NCBI GenBank assembly: GCA_002778095.1
Contig: PCDL01000016.1
Location: 1,860,001-1,924,000, forward strand
Reading direction: 5' to 3'
Source of the DNA: Fragosphaeria purpurea
Lineage: Eukaryota; Ascomycota; Sordariomycetes; Ophiostomatales; Ophiostomataceae
DNA: 64,000 bases
This document shows, one piece after another, positions 35,421-46,500 of this stretch (its first letter is position 1; each line of letters opens with the position of its first letter). Position numbers and translations under genes: made by a program. The notes below the pieces were generated by a model that saw nothing but the letters and a program-made list of their open reading frames with translations, had not been told where the DNA came from and made no database searches.

Positions 35421-38400
35421 CTACGCCATGTCCCAGTCGCCCTCGTCCGCGACGTCAAAGTCCATGGCCGCTTTTGGCCGGTGCCGCGACGACGGGTGAT
35501 CGTGGTCGGCCCCGGCGCCGGCAGCGTTGACGTCGTCGTCACCCTCCTGTTCTTCGGGCAGCTGCCGCTGCACCTGCAGCTTCTTGGCCGCCGCCCCGGC
35601 CCCGAAACCAAACGAGACGTCGTGTTCGTCCTCCCCGTCGTCGGACCCGCTGGCATGACGGCCCTTGGCGCCGGCGGCATCGTCCGTTGCCATCCCCATG
35701 GCCGCGTCCGCGCCCAGATGGCCGTTGCGGACGGCCGGGCCGGCGCCCGCGACCCAGTGGAGCTCGACCGGCCTCTCCACGCCCGGAATGAGCGCGCGTC
35801 GGCCCTTGGTGTCGCCACCGTCGGCCGGCTCTTCTTCGGGGGCGCGGGCCAAACCATAATAAAACTTTTCGGCCGTGCGCCGGTCCGCAAACGCAATGAT
35901 CGTGGAGTGGGCAGTCGTATCGATGGCCTCGAAATCGCCGACGCCCTGTGAAGAGTTAGATATAGGAAAGGCTCGAAAAAAAAAGAAGTAAAAAAAAAGA
36001 AACACACCAGCAAGGACTGCCGCAGCGCCTCGTCCAGCGCGGGTGTTGTAAAGTCTACACCCGTCACGGCCACCCGACGCGGCCGGTTGTCGAGCGAGTA
36101 GGCGGCGTAGGCGGACGCAGGGCCACCGCCGCCACGTCCACGGTACGCCGCGTACCCGCCACGTGAACCACGGCCACGGCCCCGGCCGCCTCGGAACGAT
36201 GACGGCGACGTCCACGATGCGGACGCGCCGGCCTCGCGCTCTTTGCCGTGCCCGTACCCATGCCCACCCACAATGGCGTCGGGGTCGAGCCCGAGCAGTT
36301 TCGCCTCTTCCTCGAGCGCCGCCAACTGCGCACGAATCAGCTCGGTCTGCGCGGACGCGGCGGCGGTTTTGGGGGTGTTCCGGGCGGTGGCGGATCCAGG
36401 CGTACCGGCCCGACCATTGCCGGCGTCCTCGTCCACCGTTTCGCTGCCACCACCGCCGTTTTGACCGTTCGTAGCCGCACCTTCCCTTTCGCCCCCGCCC
36501 TCGCCCTCTTTCTGCTGTGCCTGCTGCGACTTTGTCCGCTTGGCCGCCGCCGCCATCTTGGCAATCAGCCGGCGCCGCTCGTCCTGCTGCTTGGCCAGCA
36601 GCGCCCGCTGCCGCTGCTCGAGGTCCCGGCGCAGCTGCTCCAGCTCGATTTTTTTCTGCGCCTTGGCCTCGTGTAGCTTCTGGGCCTCGTCCTGCCGCCG
36701 CAGGAACTCGTCCATATCGAGCGCTTCCGGCCCGCCGGCGGCTTCGGCACCCGCGTTGTCGCCGCCATTCTGCGCCGGTGTCACACCGTTGGTCGACGTG
36801 CCACCACCACCGCTATCACCACCGCTGACGACTTCCTCTTTGTGCCAAAACACCTTGACGAAGCGGTTGTCGAAAATGACCCGGGGCGACTGGTACGCGG
36901 CGTTGGCCGCGGCCCAGGTGGCAAACTTGACCAGCGCCAGCCGCCGGGCGGGCTGCACGGCCACGCTGGCGATGGGCCCAAACTCGGCAAAAAAAGCGCG
37001 CACGGAGTCCTCGCGGAGATGCCCGTCGGGGATGCCCTCCACCACGATCGTGGACTTGGTCTGGTCGTACACGGGACCGTCGGCCGCCAAGTGCGACCGG
37101 CCTCCGCGGTGGTGGGGCCGGGGTTGGATGGCGCCGGCGCCCCGGGGCGGCTGCTGTGGATCCGGCTGCTGCTGCGGCGGCTGGAAGAGAAAGGGGGACA
37201 AGGACGGCAGCATGGGAAACCCGCCGGGCGCGTTTGGTGGCAAAAACAGCGGCGGCGGGTGCGCCGCCCCGGCTTTTATGCTGGGATTCTTCGGGTCGTA
37301 GTCGATCCGGGCGGTGTGGTCAAATGGGCAGTTGGCGCGCGGACAGTAGCCTTTGCGCTCGAGGTTGCGGCACGGTCGACGGCGTCGTGGGGGTTTTTGC
37401 GACGGCGCGTCGGGAGAAGAGGGGAAAGACATGTTGTTGTTGTTGTTGTTGGTAGTGTACATGGACATCGGGAACCCCATTTGTTGCTGCATCTGCAGGA
37501 GCGCGTCCATGGAAAAGGCCGCTGGTACGCTGCCGTTGCTGCCGTTGCGGCCGCCGCTACGGTGGTCGACATGTGCACCGTTTTCTGCTGGCGGCCCAGA
37601 CGTCGGCGGTCCGCCGGGCGGGACGGGACCGTAGTGCAGTACCGAGGGTGGCGTTGCGGCCAATCGAGGGCTCCGTGGGAACACACCACCCCGTGTGCCG
37701 CCCCGTGCGCCGCCCCGGCTCCCACCGCGGAACGCGCCGCCGCGGCGCGGCTGCTTGATCGCGCGCCCGCCGTCGTGCGCCGTGCCTTCTGGCGGCCATC
37801 CGTTCGGATCGTGGTGGTAGGAGTTCCCGGAGGGGGGGGTGTCTGTGCTTGACAAAGCCGCGTCGTGGTATGAGCGTTTGCGCGTGCCCGCCGCCGCCGG
37901 CAGCAAAGGTGGTTGTGGCGGAAAAGAAGAAGGAGGAGCCGCCGCAGGGGGCCACAAGAACGACGGCCCTGCCGGGGCGGACGTCGGTGGTGGAGGGTAT
38001 ACGGAGAGGGCAGGCAGCGGAGACGGCTGTGGCGGTTGTGTGGCGTGTGCGGGTGCCGGCTGCGGCAGCGGCGGCGGCGGCGGTGGTGGTGCGTTCGGCA
38101 GGTAGGATTTGAAGGTCACGGCGTGGAAGACGTCGCGGACGAACGACACGGCCTCTGTGCCTGGGGGTTAGCGATGGACAGGAAGAGGCATCGTCGCCGA
38201 CAGAAAGAGAAGAAGAAGAACAAGAAAAAACCCACCATCCTTCAGGAAATCGTAGAGCTCCGTCTCGCAGAGGCGCCGCACGACGTTGGGGTCCCCGTCG
38301 TGGCGGAGCAGGGCCAAGACATAGTCGGCCAGCACGTCCGCGTCCACATCGCTGTCGGTTCGCGAGCTGAGAAGAATCAGATGGTGAGAACGAAGTTGTC

Positions 38401-38505
38401 GAAGTGAGAAAAGAAACAAAACAAAAAAATGAACACATACGGTGTTTCAAGGCGCTTCACGATCCACGCCTTGAGCAAAGGCGCGTCGCGTTCGGGGAAC
38501 AGCAT
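35421..38505 (-). CDS. RBM26/27-like CCCH and RRM RNA-binding protein
   Basis: Four exons on the minus strand: 38505-38441, 38366-38236, 38160-36008 and 35945-35421; total 957 residues. The N-terminus (about 1-85) is a PWI-like helical fold starting MLFPERDAPLLKAWIV with LETELYDFL-like helices (here CETELYDFL). A long Pro/Gly/Arg-rich linker follows. One CCCH finger, C-x8-C-x4-C-x3-H (CRNLERKGYC ... CPFDH), lies at about residue 328, then an RRM (TIVVEGIPDGHL on, about 434-510), a Lys/Glu/Gln coiled coil, RGG-type repeats, and a second degenerate RRM split by the last intron (GVDFTTPALDEAL / GVGDFEAIDTTAHSTIIAF). This order matches human RBM26/27 and S. pombe Rmn1, which act with the nuclear exosome-targeting complexes PAXT/MTREC. 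A role in nuclear RNA surveillance is inferred. Confidence 0.85.
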
Positions 38506-39236
38506 GGTGGCCGCGACAAAATGAACGGGAAGGCCCTGCTTAGGACGAAAGAAAGCCCATGTGAGATGGTTCGCCGGTGCAGGGGAAAAAAAAAGTTGAA
38601 AGTACGGGCGAAAATGACGTGAAGGTTTGCAGGAGATATTGTGACGGAAGTTCGTGAGACGTGCATGAGGTAAAGAGCCGTGGCGGAGTGACGAGAAAAA
38701 AGGAAGGTGCGAATGACATACCCGGGTACTTTGCTCGAAAAAGAGAGAAAGAGCTTAATCGATTGGGGGACAGTTGGAGCATGTGCCAGATCGCACTGTG
38801 TCCCGCGAGGCTGTTCCGCTACGTGGTCCCTGTATATATAATTACACTAATGCTATTTTTGATTTTAAAGCCTCACAACGATGATACATTTTAGATACAA
38901 TTTTTTTTTCTTAGCAACTACGGGAAATATATAATTCAGTACAAACGACAAAGCAATGATTGAACGTGACGAAAGCAACCCGCTTCCCATCTTTTGCCTT
39001 TTTTTTTTCTTTTCGCAATCGTGGATTTCTTCCTGTTTCTTCATGCCGTCCCCGTTACATTGACCTGCCTTTCCTTCTGGATGATTGTCTCGACTGAAAC
39101 AAAAGTACATCTAGCTGGTACTCGTACTTTTCATGAGAGCGAGAACTCTACACTTGTAGCAGGAAGGTGTCTTTGGGACGGAATCGTGCCGAAACAAGAC
39201 CACAAATTAGTTCGAGAGTGATTGCGGTGAATCCGT
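38506..39236. other. Intergenic spacer
   Basis: About 730 bp between the RBM26-like promoter and the EF-2 stop codon. The part next to EF-2 is AT-rich, as expected for a 3' UTR. No gene is seen. Confidence 0.6.
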
Positions 39237-42200
39237 TTACAACTTGTCGTAGTACTGTTTGCAAGAGTTAGCATCCACTTTATAGAATGACAAAAATGGC
39301 CCAGCGAAAGGAACCTAAGACAAAAAAATAAAAAAAATAAAAAACTTACGTTCTCGTAGCCCGGAACCTCGACCTTGATGTTCTTGCGTTTCCGCATCTC
39401 CTGGACAATCGTGCCGACCTTGCTGCTGGGGTCAAGCGGCGAGCCACCCGGCAGGACCTGCCAATGGTCAAAGACGGACTGGGGGAAGGCCTGGCCGGAG
39501 GTGGCGGCGCGCAGATCGCCGTTGAAGCCGAACGACTCCATGACGGGCAGGTAGGCCTTGATGGTGAACAGAGGCGTGCCGGGGCGCTGCTCTTCGGCAA
39601 AGACGTGGCCTCTGCGGCGGGTCAGCACGCCGTAGACACCGCCCATGGCCTGCTCGGGCACCTGGATCTCGACCAGGAAGACGGGCTCCAGGAGCGCCGG
39701 TTCAGCCAGCAGGGCCGAGGCGAACAGCACACGACGCGCCGTGGAGATGATCTGGCCACCACCACGGTGGATCGCATCGGCGTGCAGGGTGACGTCCAGG
39801 ATGTTGAAGCGGATCGAGCGCATGGGCTCCTCGGCAATGGGACCCTCCCGGGTGGCCCACTGGAAACCAGAGACGACCGAGTCCTTGATTTCGTTGAGGT
39901 ACTGCACGGCCTTGGTCTGGTCGACGAGCAAGTTGGCACCCGTGGTGTCGGGGCCGAACGCCCAGATCTTGCGGGCGTCGGTGACGTCCCAGCCGAAGTC
40001 GTCGGCCAGAACACGGCCACGGGCCTTGAAATCGTCGCGGGGGCCGATCTTGCCGGCCTCGATCTCCTGGGACAGCTCCTCCGCCATCGGCTCGGCAACC
40101 ATGTACAGACGGTTGTGCTTGTTGGGTGACTTGGACAGAGCGGTCATGCTCGACTTGCCCTGGACGGTCTCGCGGAACTGCACGACGGGGTCGGACACGA
40201 TCAGAGGCACACCGGCGTGGTCCTCCTCGAGGTCCTTCAGGCAGATCTCCAAGTGGAGCTCACCGGCACCGGCGACGATGTGCTCGCCGGACGGCGACGT
40301 GGAGGTCAGGACGCAGGGGTCCGACTTGGACAGACGCTTGAGACCTTCGACCAGCTTCGGCAGATCCTGGGCGTTCTTGACCTGGACGGAGCGCTGCACG
40401 ACAGGCGAGACAGAGAACTTCATGACCTTCATGTTGTGCGCGGTCTCGCTCGTGGTCAGGGTGCCGGACTTGAGCAGGAACTGGTCGATGCCGACCAGAC
40501 CCACAATGTTGCCGGCCGGCATGTCGTCAATGGGCTCGACCTTGCCGCCCATCATCAGGACGGTGCGCTGCACGGCCTTGATGGACAGATCCTCCTTCTT
40601 GCCGGGTACGTAGTTGGGGCCCTGGATGCGCACGCGCAGACCCGAGCGCACGGTACCGGCGAAGACACGGCCAAAGGCGTAGAAGCGGCCCTTGTCGGAC
40701 GTCGGCACCATCTTGGACACGTACAGCATCAGAGGGCCCTTGGCGTCGCAGTCGCGAATGGCAATGGCTGCCTCGTCGTCCGGCGGGCCCTCGTACAGGG
40801 TCTCGCACCGGTACTTCTGGGCCGTCACGGGCGACGGCAGGTGCAGAATCATCATCTCCAGCAGAGAATCAGCCGCAGGCAGGAACGTGCGCATGACGGC
40901 CTTCAGCAGTTGCTTGCCCTCCTTCTGGCGGTCGTCCGTGGACAGCTTCAGTTGCAGCTTGTCCATCAGAGTGTTGACTTCCTCCTTGCGGAAGTTCATC
41001 ACAGCGGAGAAGATCTTGAAGATCGGGTCCAGGATGAACTGGTTGAAAGCACGCTCGAGCTGCTTGCCCTCGTGGGTGCCGTTCTTGGTCCACTTCTTAG
41101 TGTGGGGGTTGAAGTAGCTGTCGCCCTGGAAGGAATTAGTACGTACGGAGGAAAGAAAGGAGAAAGAGGAAAAAAAAAAAAAAAACCTACCCAAAGACGC
41201 TCCATCATCTTGTTGCGGTCAACACCAAACTTCTGCGCATACCGGACAGCAAACTGGCGGATGGTGAAGGCCCAGCCGTGCAGACCGGAACCAAAGGCAA
41301 CGGTGCCCTTGTCGGGGTACACCTGGACGTCACCGAGGGCCTTGTCGAAGTAGGTGGAGATGATGACGTTGACGGACTCGATCGTCCGCGAGAAGGACTG
41401 GTACAGATCCTCCTTGGACACCTGCAGCTCGAGCAGGGCGCGGTCGACCTTGTTGATGATGACGACGGGCCGGATGCGCTCACCCAGCGCCTGGCGCAGC
41501 ACGGTCTCGGTCTGCACGCACACACCCTCGACGGTGTCGACGACGACCAGGGCGCCGTCCGTCACACGCAGCGCGGCCGTGACCTCGGACGAGAAATCAA
41601 CGTGACCGGGCGAGTCGATGAGGTTGATCAAGAAGTCCTTGCCGTCGGTCTTCTGGCCGACAATGTCCTTGATCTCATCCTCGCTCTGCAGGCTGCCGTA
41701 CAGAGAAATGGCGGTGGACTTGATGGTGATGCCACGTTCCTGTTCGTCGACACGCGTGTCGGTGGCACGGGCGTCGCCGGCCTTGGCCGTGGAAATGATA
41801 CCGGCCTTGGCCAGCAGGGAGTCGGTGAGCGTGGATTTGCCGTGGTCAACGTGGGCAATGACGGACATGTTCCGCACGTTGGTGGGCTTGTCCATCAACT
41901 TGCGGATCTCGTCGATCGTGAAGCTGTTGGTAGACGTGTTAGCAGGTCGACCAACAACAAAGTCCCAAGAACAGCATGCATCCATCATCAATCCCCCCAA
42001 TGCATCTGAGCATCAACCACTTCATCCATCGTCGTAGTCGTCGTCGTCTGTTCCTCAAGACCGTCCACCTAGGACCCCCAGCATCCCCAACAAACACCCG
42101 GACAAAGGTGAGGCTTAACTCCGGGCATCAAGATGGAAGGCGGTAATTGGGAAGAAATGAAGTCAAGTTGGATGCGAAAGATGGGAGTGGGATCATGGAA

Positions 42201-42270
42201 AGAAGATATCGAAAAATGGCAGAAAGTTCAAAGAAGAAGAGGAAAACAGAAAATGAACTTACTTCACCAT
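39237..42270 (-). CDS. eft2: Translation elongation factor 2
   Basis: GTPase that translocates tRNA and mRNA through the ribosome. Four exons on the minus strand: 42270-42263 (8 bp, ATG GTG AA), 41923-41191, 41125-39350 and 39254-39237 (YYDKL and stop); total 844 residues, versus 842 in yeast. The protein starts MVNFTIDEIRKLMD. G1 is AHVDHGKST, G3 DSPGHVDF and G4 NKVD. The diphthamide histidine lies in HRGGGQ (about 39755-39775). The first intron is long for this window (339 bp) and the first coding exon is tiny; both features are common in highly expressed fungal genes. The leader side is strongly pyrimidine-rich on the coding strand, consistent with high expression. Confidence 0.97.
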
Positions 42271-43510
42271 CTTGGCGGTATTTTACGCGATCCCGACTAA
42301 ACAACAAAATAAAGGTGAGGTCGAAACTGGTAAAAAGAAGAAGGAAAAAAGGAGAGAAAAAAAAACCAAATCGAGAAGAAAATTCGAGAGAGAGGGAAAA
42401 GAGGAGAGGATGAGGGAGCGAGCGAGAGAGAGATAGAAGTGGGTTTGTGGATTAAGTGCGGGAAAGGTTTTTTTTTTCCTTGTTTGCTCTTTTTGGTTTG
42501 GCTGGTCGGCGGGGTATCTTTTTATCTTTTGTTTTTCTATTTTATTTTGGTTTTTTTTAAATTGCTTTTGGCTCTTTTTTTCCTCTGGCATGCATGAATG
42601 ACAATAGCAGACGTTGGCTGGCAGCTGTCGGCCGCCCCAACACTCAGCAGACGAATAGAACGGACTCATCCGGGCTCGTGGTGGGGCGATTCAACGAGGA
42701 AAAAGAGGCAAGAACGAACAACAAGCGAAGTCGTCTCGCTGACAAACGCCTCCTACATCTACGTAAAACACTGCTCCTGCTGGATCGAGCGCGAGTCCGT
42801 TGGGTTCGGCGTGACTCAAACGGAGAAGGAAGGAGTCAACTTATTACGCAGGAGACCAAAGGAGGACGCAACGACCGTAGATGTTGGTGGCGGCAGCGGT
42901 CGGACGAGGAGGACAAGAAGAATGGCATTTTGGGCGGTTTGGGAAGGAACGAACGGTTGATCGCAGCCCACCACATAATGCAAACAGTTCTGGCGATGCG
43001 TTGCTACATTGGGAAGGCGGGGGCGGGGGATGGCAATGCCGTCTTTTGCGAGCATGGGAGGGGTTGCTGTTGCCGTAATTACGGCGTGGCTCGAAAACTG
43101 ACAAGGGGGGTTGTTGTTGATTTTTGTAGGGCCCCAATTTTTTGACCATGTTTTTTTGTGCCGCCTTTCCTTGTTTCAATCAGGGCTAACCTGCACGTAA
43201 GCCCTGAGCCAACCATGACATGGACCCACTTTTTTCAGCCATGACCAAAGGTGTCGACCACCTGGCGCAAGGCTGAAGGAAGGCTGAGTTGAAGACCACC
43301 CAAAAGATCAAGATGGCGCAACCTCCATCATTGAAGAATCAGATTTGTTCGCTCTTGAGAAGAATACAATACAATAAAAAGAAACACATTTTAGTCGCTA
43401 AATGACAGGCGCCGTCGATACCCCTGTGAACTCCTCCAATGCTTTTTTGCTTCGAAAATGCTTGTGCGGTTCACCCCCCCACCGTTAACAAGAAAGAAAC
43501 CTCCTCACCC
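42271..43510. other. Intergenic spacer (EF-2 promoter, csf1 3' flank)
   Basis: About 1.24 kb. The part next to EF-2 holds the purine/pyrimidine tract listed separately. The rest is featureless, with open frames that resemble nothing. Confidence 0.65.
42372..42440 (-). promoter_or_regulatory. Pyrimidine-rich leader/promoter tract of EF-2
   Basis: On the EF-2 coding strand this stretch is nearly all C and T (GA repeats on the + strand), 100-170 bp upstream of the ATG. CT-rich blocks near transcription starts are typical of strongly expressed fungal genes. A TOP-like translational role would need the mapped 5' end. Confidence 0.4.
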
Positions 43511-46500
43511 TCACGATGACCCAAGAATCCGCGAGTAGGCGTCCTCTACTTCGCCCGCCAGCTCCAGCAACGACACGATCACAATCTGGTGGGTCAGGTT
43601 CGGCAGCCGGTCCCGGTGTAGGCCGATCCACTCCAGCGGCGGCGTCGCCTCGCCCATGTCGCGCAGTTGCGGCGTCTCGATGATCGCCGGCTCCAGCGCG
43701 CGGTAGAGGTACTTGGACTGCGGCACGTTCACCTCGGCCGTGATCTTGCTTTGTTTGCCGTCGGTGCCGCTGCCGCCGACGTCCGTTGCCTGGCCCTCCG
43801 GAGGACGGGGGCTACCGCTACCGGCCGCCGTTGCCGTGGCGGCCGTGTCGTCTTCCGGCACGCCCGTCACGCGGATGGCCGTCAGAGGCAGTTCGTGGCC
43901 CCACGTCTGCTCCAGCGTGCGCGTGTGGTTGGCGTACATGCCCCGGATGTAGCTGATACGCGAGTAGTTCCACCCCACCTCCACCTTGCCTTCCAGGGCT
44001 GACTTGAAAATGTAGTCAATCTGCCGCGAGTCAGGCTGCTGCCACGTCTGCATGCTCGCTTCCACACGTGGCACCTTGAGAATCGTGCCGCCCCGCGACC
44101 CCGTGGCGCTCAGCACCACGTCCTCGACCGACAGCTCGCTCACCGTCTTGGGCGGGCCGTGCGGCGCCGTCGTTGCCGTGGGCACGTGCCGAACACCGGC
44201 GAGCCCGATGCGCAGCTGGCCCAGCGTGAGCTCAAGGCGGCTGTGGATGCGCTTGTTTTCGATGCTGGCCGCAAACCGCGCTTGCGCGTTCAGCGCCTCG
44301 ATTTTGAACACCTGGTGGTCGGTGAACGCGTTGGGGAAGACGCCGAGGTTCACCGCCCGCAAGGTGACCACCACGTCCGTGTCGAGTGAGATGGGCGACT
44401 TGGCAAACACCTCCAAGTCCCCGCCCGTGCCGGCCCCCTCGCCTCCGTCGCCCGATCGGATACTCAGTCCGGCCATTTCCGCGGCCGCTTGAGCCGCCAC
44501 CGAGGCTGCTGCCTTGGTCGCGCCACCAAGCCCGGCGGCCGCAGAAGACAGATTTGCTGCGGCCGTGGACGGCCGCCGCTTGATGAACCGCTCAATGTCC
44601 CGGAGCGAGGTCTCGAAGCTGGCTTTCCGCTCCTGTACCAACCGCAAAAACGCCTGGTACAGCGCGACACCCTGTGCCGCCGACGTCGTGGTGCCAAAGA
44701 CCTGCACGGCGTCACCCTCAAACACCGCCACGAGCCGGTCGCCACGGTCGCGCTGGCTCCGCCGCACGTTGTACATGAGGAAACCCAGCGATTGGATGTC
44801 GGCGACGAGGAAGGCTTGGTAGTCAAAGGACGCCTTGACGCGCAGCTGGCTGAAACTCATAGACGCTTGGATCAGCGGCGTGATGCTGAGCGCTCGCTCG
44901 CGCTGCGGCCACTCGATCGAGGTGCGCAGCTTGAAATCCTCCAGGGCGACGAAGCCGCTCATGCGCCCCGTGCTGTCGATGCCGATGCGGCGGAAGCCCA
45001 GACAAAGGTTTTGCTCCCAGTCGGACGTCTTTTTCGACGACACCCAGAATTGCTCAATGGCAAAGACCGACTTGCCGAGCGCCTGGCCCAGATCGACGTT
45101 GATTTCCAGCGCGGCGATCGAAATGGACGCATTCCAGGGAAACGCCGCCGTCGCGGCGACCTGCTGGTACCTCTGGACCAAGTGGACCTGTTGCTGCTGG
45201 GCCGGTGAGGCCGACGACGACGACACGGTCTCGTCTGGCACCAGCGGGGCCACGATCGGCGCAGTGTTCGCTTTGCGGATCTCGCGCGGAGTCCAGATTT
45301 CCCGGAACAGCAAGAAATCTTGCACCTGCCGGACGTTGATGGCCACTTTCATCGGGCTGACCTTCAGCAGCGCCGATACGCCGCTGACGCCGCTGACGTG
45401 CTTGCTGTTCACCAGCGACAAAACAATCGAATCGACCTCGAAGCTGCCGGTGGACTCGCGCGAGTACACGTGCTGCACCGATGCCTGGAGGCCGCTGATG
45501 TTGCCGGAAATAGCGACAAAATTGCCGTGCTCGATGGTCCGGATCGTGCTCATGGTGAAATACACATCGTCAAAGCTTGTTGTCGCAGCCACGCGGGCAA
45601 TGGGTTGGCAGCTGAGCGTAAACTGTTGCTTGCAGACGCGCAGGCCCAGATTCAAGTTCAGGCGCCCGAGCATGGCTTTGGGATTCGCTGCCGACAGCAG
45701 TAAGCTTTCTTCCGGCTTGAGTTTGTTGGCAACCACAGCCTGGCTGTTCGGATTTGCCGCATCGTCTCCGTCTCCCACGTCCTGCCCGACGCGGCCGCCC
45801 CGGTCCCCTTGGCGGTCTTGTAGGAGTTTTGCGACCTTGCCTGAGTTGCTGACGACCTCTTTGATGCCGGCCGTCAAGTCCATGACAAGTGGGACAACCG
45901 AAGGAAAGATGACGTTGGTCGACGGATCGATCTTGACTTCCGCGTAGAGGGATGGCTCCCCTTGGCCGCTATCCCGGTACTCCAACTTCCACGCGAGGCC
46001 CGGCGAGCGAAGCACGGTGCTGCTTCCCAGGTCATCTGCACTGAACTGACCGTATTTGCCTCCGGCAGCTGGCCGGCGGGATCGCGCGCTGCCGGCTTCG
46101 TCGGCTGCTGCCGCTCCTCCGAAAATCGGATTTGCAGCCGAAAAGGTGTGGCCGGCTGCGTTGGCCTTTTTCCCGCTGATGTACACCACGGCACCAGCAA
46201 AGTCCACGTCCACCAGGAGCGATTCCAGCCGCTTGCCGCCGAACGAGGTCTGCTCGCGAGGAAGCCCCGACGGCTTCTCGGACGGCGTGAAGTCTTCACT
46301 TGCGGCGGCAAACGACGTGCTACTCACCGTGCTTGCCACGGGGTTCCAGCGGCGGGACACTTGTTGGACGTTTTTGATCGAAAGCTGGATCGAGTTCTTG
46401 AGGTGGGCGGCGGGCACGACAAATTCGGACGTCAGGCGGAGGTCCAGGGACTTCCCCACGGCTTGGAAGGCAAAACGGCGGGACTTTGAGGTAGAGAAAT

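Noticed and set aside
40217..41353. 378-codon + strand frame over EF-2
   Set aside because: Antisense to a highly conserved gene and explained by its codon bias.
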